64,000 bases of DNA, taken from positions 1 through 64,000 of the forward strand of contig PHDU01000002.1 of NCBI GenBank assembly GCA_002842755.1, written 5' to 3'. Shown here piece after piece: positions 16,057-24,442 of this stretch. This DNA is from Bacteroidetes bacterium HGW-Bacteroidetes-1 (GTDB lineage Bacteria > Bacteroidota > Bacteroidia > Bacteroidales > F082). Numbering within the stretch: the stretch's first letter is position 1; every line of letters starts with the position of its first letter. Position numbers and translations under genes: made by a program. The notes under the pieces were generated by a model. It did not search any database, had not been told where the DNA came from, and worked only from the letters and a program-made list of their open reading frames with translations.

Positions 16057-17846
16057 AAGGAGTTAATGGCCAAATACTCGAAATAAATTTGAGCACTGGA
16101 ACAATAATCAAGAAGAGTATCCCGGATCAATACTATGAATTATTTCTAGGTGGCAGAGGACTGGGGATAAAATTGTTGCAAGATTATCTACCTCATCCTG
16201 AGATTGATGCAATGAGTGAAGCAAATCCATTGATATTTATGCCTGGCCTTTTTTGTGGATACCCAATCCCATCTTCCTCGAGAACTACTATGATAACAAA
16301 ATCACCCATAACAAGCCCAAAAAATGGCAATAGCAAATTTGCCTCAACAATAAGCTACAGCAATATGGGAGGGTTTATTGGTGCAGAAATCAAATACGCA
16401 GGTTATGACGGCATTGTTTTTATTGGAAAATCAACAAAACCCGTTTACCTTTTCGTTGAAAATGGAGAAGCGGAACTTCGGGATGCATCCAAGTTCTGGG
16501 GCATGGGAACCAATGAATTTGATCAGGCAATTATTCGCGAAGTTGGCGACAGAAGGTTTGAATCAGCATACATAGGGCCTGGAGCTGAAAATGGAGTGAT
16601 GTTTGGTAGCGTTATTAACACTGGAGCAAGAGCAGCCGGAAGGGGCGGTACTGGCTGCGTAATGGGGTCTAAAAAATTGAAAGCCATCGTAGTAAGAGGA
16701 GACAAAACACCAGAAGTTGACAATCATAAACAATACCTTCAATTGCTTGAAATGGCCCGTCTAACATTTGGTGCTGACTCAGAAGCAAAACAGCGCTGGC
16801 GATATGGCGGTACTGCCAATGCGTTACAGTTTTCTTCTGACAGAGGTAGTCAGGCTGTGAAAAACTACAGTGAAGGTACTTTTGCAGGAATTGAGAACAT
16901 CAATGCAGATGCAGCACGCAAACAAGTTTGGAATCGCGATTTTGCATGCTATTCGTGCCATTTAGCCTGTAAAAAAAGCGGTTTTGCAAAAGGTGCCTAT
17001 GGTGGTGCTGTGAATGAAGGTGTAGAATATGAAACCGGAACTATGCTGGGCGCTAACCTGTTGATTGATAACCTGAATGGGCTCAACAAGTTGGTAGAAA
17101 CCGCAGATGATTATGGAATTGACATCATCTCTGTTGGAAATGTAATTGGCTTTTTGATGGAATGTTATGAAAAAAAACTAATCGACATCGGGTTTCTTGA
17201 TGGCATTGACCTCAAATGGGGCAACGTAGATGCAGCCATGGCTATGATTCATAAGATTGGAAACATGGACGGTATTGGAAATCACGCCTCCAAAGGAGTG
17301 AAATATCTTTCAGAATTTATTGGACAAGGATCGGGAGATTTTGCCATTCATGTTAAAGGTCATGAATTGGCTGCATGGAATGTTCAAGGATATGCAAAAA
17401 GCTATGGAATATCGTATACTACTGCAAACCGTGGTGCATGCCACATGACTGGTGGTGAAGTTTCAGGACAAAATAATGCTGCATTGCGTGATACATTAGG
17501 AGCTTGCAGTTTCGCCTCATCCTTTTATAAAGAAGAACTTCATTACCGTCATTTCGTTGAAGCTTTAACAGGTATTCAACTTACAGAAGACGCCTTTATG
17601 CAAACCGGCGAACGCATTTTCAACCTTGAACGCATTCTAAATTGTAGGGATGGTTTTAGGAGAGAAGATGATGTCCTTCCTGAAAGATTTTTCAAGGATG
17701 CCTATACGTCCGGGCCACAACAAGGAAAAATATTGGACCGAACTGAGTTTAAAGAAATTATGGATGATTACTATTCAATGCGTGGATGGAACGTGATTAC
17801 CGGTATTCCTGAAGAAGAGAAACTAAAAACTTTACGCCTAATTTGA
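16053..17846 (+). CDS. Aldehyde:ferredoxin oxidoreductase family protein
   Basis: A 597-residue tungsten or molybdenum bis-pterin enzyme of the AOR family. The iron-sulfur ligands are intact, CYSCHLAC (C299, C302, C306), with the fourth as C485 of the DTLGAC motif (D480). Pterin-binding segments such as ARAAGRGGTGCVMGSKK and NRGACHMTGGE are present. It should interconvert a carboxylic acid and an aldehyde, or a related substrate, passing electrons to the ferredoxin encoded just upstream. No cofactor-synthesis genes are in the window. Substrate is unknown; assignment to true AOR rather than a YdhV-like or AorL branch is uncertain. Confidence 0.9.
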   Translation: MKGVNGQILEINLSTGTIIKKSIPDQYYELFLGGRGLGIKLLQDYLPHPEIDAMSEANPLIFMPGLFCGYPIPSSSRTTMITKSPITSPKNGNSKFASTISYSNMGGFIGAEIKYAGYDGIVFIGKSTKPVYLFVENGEAELRDASKFWGMGTNEFDQAIIREVGDRRFESAYIGPGAENGVMFGSVINTGARAAGRGGTGCVMGSKKLKAIVVRGDKTPEVDNHKQYLQLLEMARLTFGADSEAKQRWRYGGTANALQFSSDRGSQAVKNYSEGTFAGIENINADAARKQVWNRDFACYSCHLACKKSGFAKGAYGGAVNEGVEYETGTMLGANLLIDNLNGLNKLVETADDYGIDIISVGNVIGFLMECYEKKLIDIGFLDGIDLKWGNVDAAMAMIHKIGNMDGIGNHASKGVKYLSEFIGQGSGDFAIHVKGHELAAWNVQGYAKSYGISYTTANRGACHMTGGEVSGQNNAALRDTLGACSFASSFYKEELHYRHFVEALTGIQLTEDAFMQTGERIFNLERILNCRDGFRREDDVLPERFFKDAYTSGPQQGKILDRTEFKEIMDDYYSMRGWNVITGIPEEEKLKTLRLI

Positions 17847-18089
17847 ATACCACATCCATATAGAGATTATGATTATTTATTTTTAAAATATCTTTTGACA
17901 ATTTGGTGCACTTGTAATATTTCCTTTATTACTTGAATTAGAGCCATATAAAACTAAATGCAAATAAGCAACAATAAATCTTCAGTAGGATGCAACCTTT
18001 TTTAAAACTTTTTTGTCTTTTTAATAAAATAACTTTCCAGAAATTAGATCTTTGCACGATATTTGTGTCTTACAATTAAAAATAATATC

Positions 18090-18833
18090 ATGAAACACAT
18101 AATACTTTCAATCTCCATTTTATTGTTTCTAAGCTCTACACTTTTTTCACAATCCCTTAAGGTGATTTGGGAAAAACAACCGCTGGAGAACGGAGCGATA
18201 GTGACCATCAATGGGGTACTTTCTGATGATTTATTCTATGAATTAGTTGCTCATGCAAGAGTTAAAAATAATACTGATCGGGATATTTCTGTTTTGGTTG
18301 AAAGGGTAACACACGATACTGTAACAGGATCAATGAATCAATTCTGTTGGGATTCATGTTTTGCACCATGGGTAGATATCTCACCATCACCTTATATTAT
18401 TCCTGCTAATGATACTACACCCGATGAAACATTTTCAGGACATTACCTTCCACAGGGGAAAATAGGCACAACAATTCTTGAATATGTTTTTTATAAAGAA
18501 GATGACCGTAACGACAGCGTATCATTCATTGTAAACTTTGTTGTGTCACCATCATCAATCGAAGACATTACCGCAAAAATGAAATTCAGTAATGCATTCC
18601 CTAATCCAGCTTCAAATAGAGTTAATTTTGATTTTGATTTTCCCAATGAAGTGAAAACAGCCTCATTAAAGATATATAACCTTCTAGGACAACCGGTTGC
18701 AGAGCACGCTTTTCAACAAAAAAATGGAAAAGTATCCATTCCTGTTGATCAGCTTCTAGAAGGTATTTACCTTTATTCGCTCAGTTTAAACAATAAGCCC
18801 GTTGTTACAAAAAAATTAATAATCCGAAGATAG
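18090..18833 (+). CDS. Secreted protein with type IX sorting domain
   Basis: A 247-residue protein of unknown function. A signal peptide (MKHIILSISILLFLSSTLFS) leads to a beta-rich central region without recognised enzyme motifs, containing NFVVSPSSIEDI. The C-terminal about 80 residues form a type A T9SS sorting domain: FPNPASNRVNFDF, LKIYNLLGQPVAE, EGIYLYSLSLNNKPVVTKKLIIRR in outline. It should be exported by Sec, carried across the outer membrane by the type IX system and have its tail removed. The ATG at 18090 is preferred to a TTG at 18063 because it starts the signal peptide. No T9SS machinery is in this window. Confidence 0.83.
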   Translation: MKHIILSISILLFLSSTLFSQSLKVIWEKQPLENGAIVTINGVLSDDLFYELVAHARVKNNTDRDISVLVERVTHDTVTGSMNQFCWDSCFAPWVDISPSPYIIPANDTTPDETFSGHYLPQGKIGTTILEYVFYKEDDRNDSVSFIVNFVVSPSSIEDITAKMKFSNAFPNPASNRVNFDFDFPNEVKTASLKIYNLLGQPVAEHAFQQKNGKVSIPVDQLLEGIYLYSLSLNNKPVVTKKLIIRR

Positions 18834-19149
18834 GCAGTCTGCTTTCTGTTTTATTGACTTTAAAAAGATCAACTATTTCTTCTATTCATTAAATGGTTGA
18901 TATCTTATTTCAAAATTTTATTGTTGTTATTTTAATTCAATCATTTGATATTCAACAACTATAAAAATATTCCATTCATTTCCCTCCTCATTAAATAAGA
19001 TTGGCGTTGCTATTTATTCAAATTAACTTATTTTTGCATAAATCGGGTAAGCCTGTATAAATTAAGTCATTTTTAACGTATTGTAAATCAGTTCTTTAAA
19101 ATCAAGACTTATTTTTTGAAGCATAAATAAGAATCAAAAAAAACCATTC
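18834..19149. other. 316-base intergenic region
   Basis: AT-rich and without a coding frame. It contains a well-formed promoter at 19007-19036. GTTGATATC near 18895 and GATATTCAAC near 18950 are imperfect inverted copies with one inserted base, but too far apart for a convincing terminator. Confidence 0.55.
19007..19036 (+). promoter_or_regulatory. Promoter of the carboxyltransferase gene
   Basis: TTG (19007-19009), a 19-base spacer and TATTTTTG (19029-19036) match the Bacteroidota -33/-7 pattern exactly. The leader to the ATG at 19150 would be about 105 bases, and no riboswitch pattern was recognised in it. Confidence 0.65.
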
Positions 19150-20697
19150 ATGGGTATTAAACAGAAAACCAGTGATTTACAGCGGCGCATGCGCGATGCT
19201 TTGATGGGAGGCGGTCAACAAGCTATTGAAAAACAGAAAGCCATTGGAAAACTTACTGCACGTGAGCGAATCATCGCTCTACTAGACCCAAAAACATTTC
19301 ATGAATATGATCTTTTTGTCGAACATGCCGCAAAAGATTTTGACATGGATAAAAAGTATCTTCCCGGAGATGGTGTAATAACCGGTACAGGCACTTTAAG
19401 CGGACACCCGGTGTGTATTTATGCACAGGATTTTACCGTTGCTGGCGGATCATTGGGATGGATGCATGCAAAAAAGATTACCAAAATCATGGATCATGCC
19501 ATGAAACTTAAAGTTCCCATTATTGGAATCAACGATTCGGGTGGGGCGCGTATTCAGGAAGGAGTAAATTCGCTTGCAGGTTATGGCGAGATTTTTTATC
19601 GCAATACACAATCTTCTGGTGTGATTCCACAAATATCTGTAATTCTCGGTCCTTGTGCCGGCGGCGCAGTTTATTCTCCAGCTCTGACTGATTTTGTTTT
19701 TGTTGTTGAAAACATCTCGAAAATGTTTATTACAGGACCAGAGGTAATCAAAACAGTTCTGGGTGAAGAAATTTCGATGGAAGAGCTGGGAGGAGCTCGT
19801 GTGCACTCTGAAATTACAGGAAATGCGCACTTTTTTGCAAAAAGTGAAGAAGAATGCTTTGAACAGATCAAGCAACTTGTAAGCTACATTCCATGGAACA
19901 ACATGAAAAAAGCGGAACGATTTCCAAAAAAAGCTCCGAAAACCAGGGAATATAAAATTGAAAATATTTTACCAACTGATCCAAGACAACCTTACGATGT
20001 TAGAGATGTGATTAAATCTATATCTGACAATTCTGAATTTTTAGAAGTAATGGAGTTATTTGCTGCGAATATTGTTATAGGATTTGGCAGAATAAACGGT
20101 GATACAGTTGGATTTGTTGCCAATCAGCCACTTGTTCTTGCAGGAGTTTTGGATGTTGATTCATCTGATAAGGCAGCACGCTTCATTCGCTATTGTGATG
20201 CCTTCAACATCCCCTTGGTAACACTTGTGGATCTCCCTGGATATTTGCCTGGCGTTGATCAAGAACATGCCGGAGTTATCCGTCATGGAGCAAAAGTTTT
20301 ATACGCATACTCAGAAGCCACAGTGCCAAAAATTACCGTCATCACACGAAAAGCATATGGTGGAGGTTATATTGCAATGTGTTCTAACCACCTCCGTGCC
20401 GACTTTGTTTTTGCTTGGCCTACTGCAGAAATTGCAGTTATGGGCCCTGAAGGTGCAGCCAATATTATTTTCCGCAAAGAAATATTATCAGCTGAAAATC
20501 CTGAAGAAATGCGTAAAACCAAAGTTGAGGAATATAAGAAAAAATTTGCAAACCCTTATGTTGCTGCAGCTTATGGATATGTAGATGCCGTAATCGAACC
20601 AGCTGAAACCCGGCGGATGCTTATGCACTCACTTGAAATTTCAAAAGACAAGATTGTTGAAGTTCCAATGAAAAAACATGGAATTCCACCTTTTTAA
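19150..20697 (+). CDS. mmdA: Acyl-CoA carboxyltransferase / methylmalonyl-CoA decarboxylase alpha subunit
   Basis: A 515-residue carboxyltransferase with two crotonase-like halves. It transfers CO2 between a biotin carrier and propionyl-CoA or methylmalonyl-CoA. Conserved patterns include GGSLGWMHAKKI, NDSGGARIQEGV, LGPCAGGAVYSPA in the first half and PGYLPGVDQEHAG, ARKAYGGGYIAM in outline in the second. A small biotin carrier gene follows, as in Bacteroidota mmdA loci. The membrane decarboxylase beta subunit and a biotin carboxylase are not adjacent, so whether the enzyme decarboxylates with sodium pumping or carboxylates cannot be settled here. Confidence 0.9.
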   Translation: MGIKQKTSDLQRRMRDALMGGGQQAIEKQKAIGKLTARERIIALLDPKTFHEYDLFVEHAAKDFDMDKKYLPGDGVITGTGTLSGHPVCIYAQDFTVAGGSLGWMHAKKITKIMDHAMKLKVPIIGINDSGGARIQEGVNSLAGYGEIFYRNTQSSGVIPQISVILGPCAGGAVYSPALTDFVFVVENISKMFITGPEVIKTVLGEEISMEELGGARVHSEITGNAHFFAKSEEECFEQIKQLVSYIPWNNMKKAERFPKKAPKTREYKIENILPTDPRQPYDVRDVIKSISDNSEFLEVMELFAANIVIGFGRINGDTVGFVANQPLVLAGVLDVDSSDKAARFIRYCDAFNIPLVTLVDLPGYLPGVDQEHAGVIRHGAKVLYAYSEATVPKITVITRKAYGGGYIAMCSNHLRADFVFAWPTAEIAVMGPEGAANIIFRKEILSAENPEEMRKTKVEEYKKKFANPYVAAAYGYVDAVIEPAETRRMLMHSLEISKDKIVEVPMKKHGIPPF

Positions 20698-20841
20698 TTT
20701 TAACTTCTTTTATTGCAGCAAATTAAAACACAAGCATCATTGATTTTACAAATCCAGGATTTAAACTTTTTACTGTTAAGGTGTTTTTCTAATGCATTAA
20801 GTAGCTAAATCATAGAAATGTAAGGCATAAAACAAGAGGAG

Positions 20842-21192
20842 ATGAAAAAGAAAAAAGAAGTTCAAGTTGAAAAAAAAACACCCGTTAGCCCCTACTCTAC
20901 ATTGGTAATTGACAATATAGAGTATCAGACCCTACTAACAAAAAAATATGGCAATAGGAGTAATTACCTGATTAATAATCCTTACTTATTGACAGCATTT
21001 ATTCCAGGTACAATTGTAGAAGTTTTGGTGGTTAAAGGACAGAATGTTATAGTTGGTGAAACATTGGTTGTTTTTGAGGCCATGAAAATGCTTAATAAAA
21101 TCACCTCACCATTTGATACAAATGTGAAGGATGTTTTGGTTGTTATTGGAGATCGGGTTACTAAAAATCAAGTACTTATTGAGCTCGAATGA
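20842..21192 (+). CDS. Biotin carboxyl carrier protein (acetyl-CoA carboxylase BCCP-like)
   Basis: A 116-residue biotinyl domain protein. The biotin site is EAMKM with K82, inside the usual paired half-domains (IPGTIVEVLVVKGQNV and then GDRVTKNQVLIELE). A lysine-rich N-terminal stretch precedes the domain. It most likely carries CO2 for the carboxyltransferase encoded 144 bases upstream. Its last 25 bases overlap the end of engB on the other strand, a convergent arrangement leaving no room for a terminator. The ATG lies 6 bases after AAGAGGAG... like purines, one of the few Shine-Dalgarno-like stretches here. Confidence 0.9.
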   Translation: MKKKKEVQVEKKTPVSPYSTLVIDNIEYQTLLTKKYGNRSNYLINNPYLLTAFIPGTIVEVLVVKGQNVIVGETLVVFEAMKMLNKITSPFDTNVKDVLVVIGDRVTKNQVLIELE

Positions 21193-21791
21193 GTTCCAAA
21201 AACAAGGTTCTGCTCTTCAACCAACCCAAGAATCTGATCACGACCATCACCAGTATTCGAAGAAGTTATAAAATATAATGGCAGCTCTTCCCACTGCAGG
21301 AGGAGCTGTTTTTTATAAATAGCTATTGCCTTCTCAAGATTCAATTTACTTAATTTATCAGCTTTGGTAAAAACAATCACAAATGGGAGTTGACTCTCAG
21401 ACATCCATTCCATAAGTTCAATATCTGATTTTTGTGGATCGAGTCTAACATCAACAAGAATAAAAGTATAAATAAGATTTTCACGTTTTAGCAGATACTG
21501 TTGCAACATGCTTTTCCATTCTTCACGGGCAACAATAGAACGCTTTGCATACCCATAACCAGGCAAATCAACCAGATACCAGGTTTTATTGATCAAAAAG
21601 TGATTCATTGTAATTGTTTTCCCTGGCTTACCAGAAATTTTTGCCAGACCTTTACGCGAGCACAACATGTTTATGAGGGATGATTTTCCAACATTAGACC
21701 TGCCTACAAACGCATATTCAGGTAAATTTCCCTTTGGTAATTGCTCTATTTTGGTATTACTTTGAATAAATACGGCTTCATTTATTATCAT
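21168..21791 (-). CDS. engB: Ribosome biogenesis GTP-binding protein EngB/YsxC
   Basis: A 207-residue TRAFAC GTPase needed for large-subunit ribosome assembly. The G motifs are clear: G1 GRSNVGKSS (residues 30-38), the switch region around PGKTITMN, G3 DLPG (75-78) and G4 TKAD. Its ATG overlaps the stop of the upstream N-acyltransferase gene by ATGA, so it is co-transcribed with the lipid acyltransferases. The last 25 coding bases overlap the end of the biotin carrier gene on the opposite strand. Confidence 0.95.
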   Translation of the reverse strand: MIINEAVFIQSNTKIEQLPKGNLPEYAFVGRSNVGKSSLINMLCSRKGLAKISGKPGKTITMNHFLINKTWYLVDLPGYGYAKRSIVAREEWKSMLQQYLLKRENLIYTFILVDVRLDPQKSDIELMEWMSESQLPFVIVFTKADKLSKLNLEKAIAIYKKQLLLQWEELPLYFITSSNTGDGRDQILGLVEEQNLVFGTHSSSIST

Positions 21792-22753
21792 GATAAGTGC
21801 TTTGGAAGTTCCCCTTTGATATAGGAAATTAAATGACGATCTTTTTTCGACTCAAAGATATCCATTAATTTAACAATAATTCCTGTCTCTTCTACTTCAC
21901 CAAAACTTGCATTCAAAGCTGTTCCGAAAGTACGCATTGTACCTGATAGACTCATATAAGCATTAAAAAGTGGAGGAATACTCTCATTTTCATTTCGTAC
22001 CAACTGCGTAAGAAGCTTGAAATCCTGTTCATAATTCTTACCTGAAAAAGTATTTTCAATTGTTTCAAGATCGGTCTTATAAGGAAGTGGCTCATGTGGA
22101 TAGACCAAATGATCAGGATCAGGGAAGTAAAGGTTCATGAAATAAAGAATCAAATCGCGCGCATAAGCCTGAAAATGTCCATACATTGTTACTTTTCCAA
22201 AAAAATATCTGGTTTCAGGATAGTCAATTATCAATGCACCCAATCCATCCCATAAATTATCCAACGAATACATTCCCTTTCGAAAATTTTTTGAGGGCTG
22301 GTAGGCTGGTTGAACGAAAGAACGTCCAAGTTCAATTGTATATGGAAGATACTCCTTAATGAATTTTTCCGAATATGCAAAAAGCTTTGCAGTTGGTGTG
22401 TGCACATGATTATTCTTATCGACATGCAGGTTTTTACATTCGATAAAACGGTAGCCTCCAACAACTTCATTTTCCTCAGGATTCCAAACAATAAGTTGCT
22501 TAAATCCATTTTCTCCAAGATCGTAATCATCAATATCGATTGACATTCCTGTTCCACCGCCAGAATCGCGAAAAGAAATCTCCCGTAAACGTCCTATTTC
22601 CCTCATCAAGTTTGGTGAATCAACTGCCGAAATAACATATATTTCATTATTTCCATTGTTGGTTTTTCTTAGAAATCTTTCTGAGACTAACTCTGAAATC
22701 AATATCTCAGTATCTACTGGAGCAATCACCTCCACCATTTTTTGCGCTTTCAT
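21788..22753 (-). CDS. glsB: GlsB-like lipid N-acyltransferase (GNAT/hemolysin family)
   Basis: A 321-residue GNAT-fold acyltransferase of the OlsB/hemolysin group. Recognisable parts are REISFRDSGGGTG, the ELGRSFVQPAYQ core and FGKVTMYGHF. In Bacteroides thetaiotaomicron the homologous GlsB N-acylates glycine with a 3-hydroxy fatty acid in glycine-lipid synthesis. The PlsC-like partner gene lies 2 bases upstream, the same pairing, which is the main support for the name. An ornithine or other amino-acid lipid product is possible. The stop overlaps the start of engB. Confidence 0.8.
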   Translation of the reverse strand: MKAQKMVEVIAPVDTEILISELVSERFLRKTNNGNNEIYVISAVDSPNLMREIGRLREISFRDSGGGTGMSIDIDDYDLGENGFKQLIVWNPEENEVVGGYRFIECKNLHVDKNNHVHTPTAKLFAYSEKFIKEYLPYTIELGRSFVQPAYQPSKNFRKGMYSLDNLWDGLGALIIDYPETRYFFGKVTMYGHFQAYARDLILYFMNLYFPDPDHLVYPHEPLPYKTDLETIENTFSGKNYEQDFKLLTQLVRNENESIPPLFNAYMSLSGTMRTFGTALNASFGEVEETGIIVKLMDIFESKKDRHLISYIKGELPKHLS

Positions 22754-22755
22754 TG

Positions 22756-23640
22756 CTATTTATTTATCATAGTAAAATAATCTGTTTCGGGATCAAACTC
22801 TGCATTTGGATGTTCAGCTAAATAATATACGAAACCACGTAAAATTTCGGCCCAGGCCTTATCACTATGCCTGCGATCAAATATTTTCCATGAAATTGCT
22901 TTGCCAAATGTGATTACAATTTTTTGGTTTTTCTGCTTAAAGAATTCATCAACTAGAAAGAGCATTTCAATATTTGTCTTGACGCCAATAAACTTACGAA
23001 AATTTGAAAGGCTATAAAAAAAACTGGAATTTCTTCCATTGATATGGGTTGGTATGATATCCCGATTAAATTTTTTAGCTCGGGTAAGAAAAGTCTTCTT
23101 CCAATCCAAATCTCGAATTATGCCCTTTCTTTTGCGTGAAACAAGCCCGAAAGGAAAGTAACAAACAACGGCATCTCCTTTAAAAGTATCATCGAGTATC
23201 CTAATGTTTTCATTGTTGCTTCCATGCTTGTTTATCGGAACAAAAAGAGGTTTAAGGTTATCGAGGTAGAGTAAAATATCATTTACAGGAAACTGAATTT
23301 GACCATTAGCCTTACCAATGGCATGCATTAAAGCAATACCATCCAATCCTCCAAGAGGATGATTGCTCGCAATCACCGGTCTCTTCGTCTCTGCCACATT
23401 ACTTAGCCCGCGTATTTCAATTTCGGGATCAAACATCTCAATTCCAGCATCCACAAAATCCAATCCCATTTTATCTTTTGTTGCGGCAATAAAAGCATTG
23501 ATCTCATCCTGATGAATGATACGTTTCAAATATTGAATAATGAAAGCAGGAAGCATTTTCGCAAGATGAGGATTCTTCGCCTCTATAACGCTCTTAACAT
23601 CAATTGATTTTTTCTCATCCACGGTATCGTTCGCTTTCAT
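22756..23640 (-). CDS. glsA: GlsA-like O-acyltransferase (PlsC superfamily)
   Basis: A 294-residue PlsC/LPLAT-fold acyltransferase. The catalytic block reads ASNHPLGGLDG, with H94 and D100 separated by five residues instead of the usual four of HX4D. The VCYFPFGLVSRKRKG and PTHINGRNS segments follow as acyl-acceptor motifs. With the adjacent GlsB-like enzyme it probably makes O-acylated glycine lipids. The ATG at 23640 is preferred to a TTG at 23673, because that TTG falls inside the promoter -7 box at 23671-23678. Substrate is inferred from the pair, not from this protein alone. Confidence 0.8.
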   Translation of the reverse strand: MKANDTVDEKKSIDVKSVIEAKNPHLAKMLPAFIIQYLKRIIHQDEINAFIAATKDKMGLDFVDAGIEMFDPEIEIRGLSNVAETKRPVIASNHPLGGLDGIALMHAIGKANGQIQFPVNDILLYLDNLKPLFVPINKHGSNNENIRILDDTFKGDAVVCYFPFGLVSRKRKGIIRDLDWKKTFLTRAKKFNRDIIPTHINGRNSSFFYSLSNFRKFIGVKTNIEMLFLVDEFFKQKNQKIVITFGKAISWKIFDRRHSDKAWAEILRGFVYYLAEHPNAEFDPETDYFTMINK

Positions 23641-23670
23641 TAAGGTTACAAAAAAACTAAAATTCTCTGA

Positions 23671-23699
23671 CAAATATAACTTAAATACTCAAAAACCAA
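23671..23699 (-). promoter_or_regulatory. Promoter of the lipid acyltransferase-engB operon
   Basis: On the minus strand TTG (23697-23699), an 18-base spacer and TATATTTG (23671-23678) match the Bacteroidota promoter pattern, 31 bases before the ATG at 23640. Confidence 0.6.
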
Positions 23700-23905
23700 G
23701 ATATGTAAAGTAATCACAAGGTGAAAATCAAATTTATTATTCTATCAATCATAGATTTAAACTTGCTAATCAGCTAAAAAATCTTTTGACTTTTAGTTTC
23801 ATAAGTTGTTTATAACTTTTTTATCCTTCTACATATCTCATTTACAGTTATTTAAAAAGAATGTTCATTTTTTTTCCACATAAGTGCAACCATTTTAATA
23901 AAAAT

Positions 23906-23930
23906 GTGGTAAAAAGTGGATAATTGTGGG
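23906..23930 (+). promoter_or_regulatory. MraZ-type operator: three GTGG repeats at 10-base spacing
   Basis: GTGG occurs at 23906, 23916 and 23926, each after an A- or T-rich run, exactly one helical turn apart, just upstream of mraZ. This resembles the tandem TGGG/GTGG repeats bound by MraZ in other bacteria, and suggests autoregulation of the division cluster. Confidence 0.65.
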
Positions 23931-23969
23931 AAAAAATGCAGTAATTTTACAACACTAAAACGTAATTTT

Positions 23970-24428
23970 TTGAACTATCCAATCGGTGAATATCAGTGTA
24001 AGTTAGATGCAAAAGGTCGTCTGATGATTCCGGCAGATTTCCAGGAACAGCTTGGCAGTCTGGCAGAACAGGGCTTTGTACTAAGGCCTGGCCTTTTTAG
24101 CAAGTGTATCGAGCTTTACACAATGAACGACTGGGTAGAAACGCAGGGTAAGTTAAAGGGGTTGAGTCAGTTCGTAAAGACCAATGTGGATTTGATGAGA
24201 AAATACAATGCAGGCGCTAAGTTAGTAAAGCTCGATAGTAGTGGACGCATGTTGATTCCAAGAAATCTGATTGTAGAAGGAGGCATTCAAAAAGAAGTAG
24301 TGATTAATTCACTACCTGGCTATATGGAAATATGGGACAAAGATGCTTATCGTTCAAAACTTAGCGACCTTGATCAAGATGATTTAGAAAAATTACTGGA
24401 AGAGAAATTAGGTGTTAATAATAAGTAA
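23970..24428 (+). CDS. mraZ: Transcriptional regulator MraZ
   Basis: First gene of the division and cell-wall cluster. MraZ is an AbrB-fold DNA-binding protein, with two related halves that assemble into a ring: GEYQCKLDAKGRLMIPA and AKLVKLDSSGRMLIPRN are the two swapped-hairpin repeats. The TTG at 23970 gives 152 residues starting NYPIGEYQCKLD after the initiator, the family's usual length. A frame from GTG at 23916 would translate through the GTGG operator repeats, so it is rejected. rsmH follows after 14 bases. Confidence 0.9.
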   Translation: MNYPIGEYQCKLDAKGRLMIPADFQEQLGSLAEQGFVLRPGLFSKCIELYTMNDWVETQGKLKGLSQFVKTNVDLMRKYNAGAKLVKLDSSGRMLIPRNLIVEGGIQKEVVINSLPGYMEIWDKDAYRSKLSDLDQDDLEKLLEEKLGVNNK

Positions 24429-24442
24429 AATTCAACTTCAAG

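Larger units (their letters stand above)
23641..23969. other. Divergent control region of glsA-like gene and mraZ
   Basis: A 329-base noncoding region. It holds the minus-strand promoter at 23671-23699 and the MraZ-type repeats at 23906-23930. The plus-strand promoter for the dcw cluster was not identified with confidence. Confidence 0.6.

Noticed and set aside
19450-19875. 141-residue minus-strand frame inside the carboxyltransferase gene
   Set aside because: Fully antisense to a conserved gene; composition reads as a shadow of its codons.
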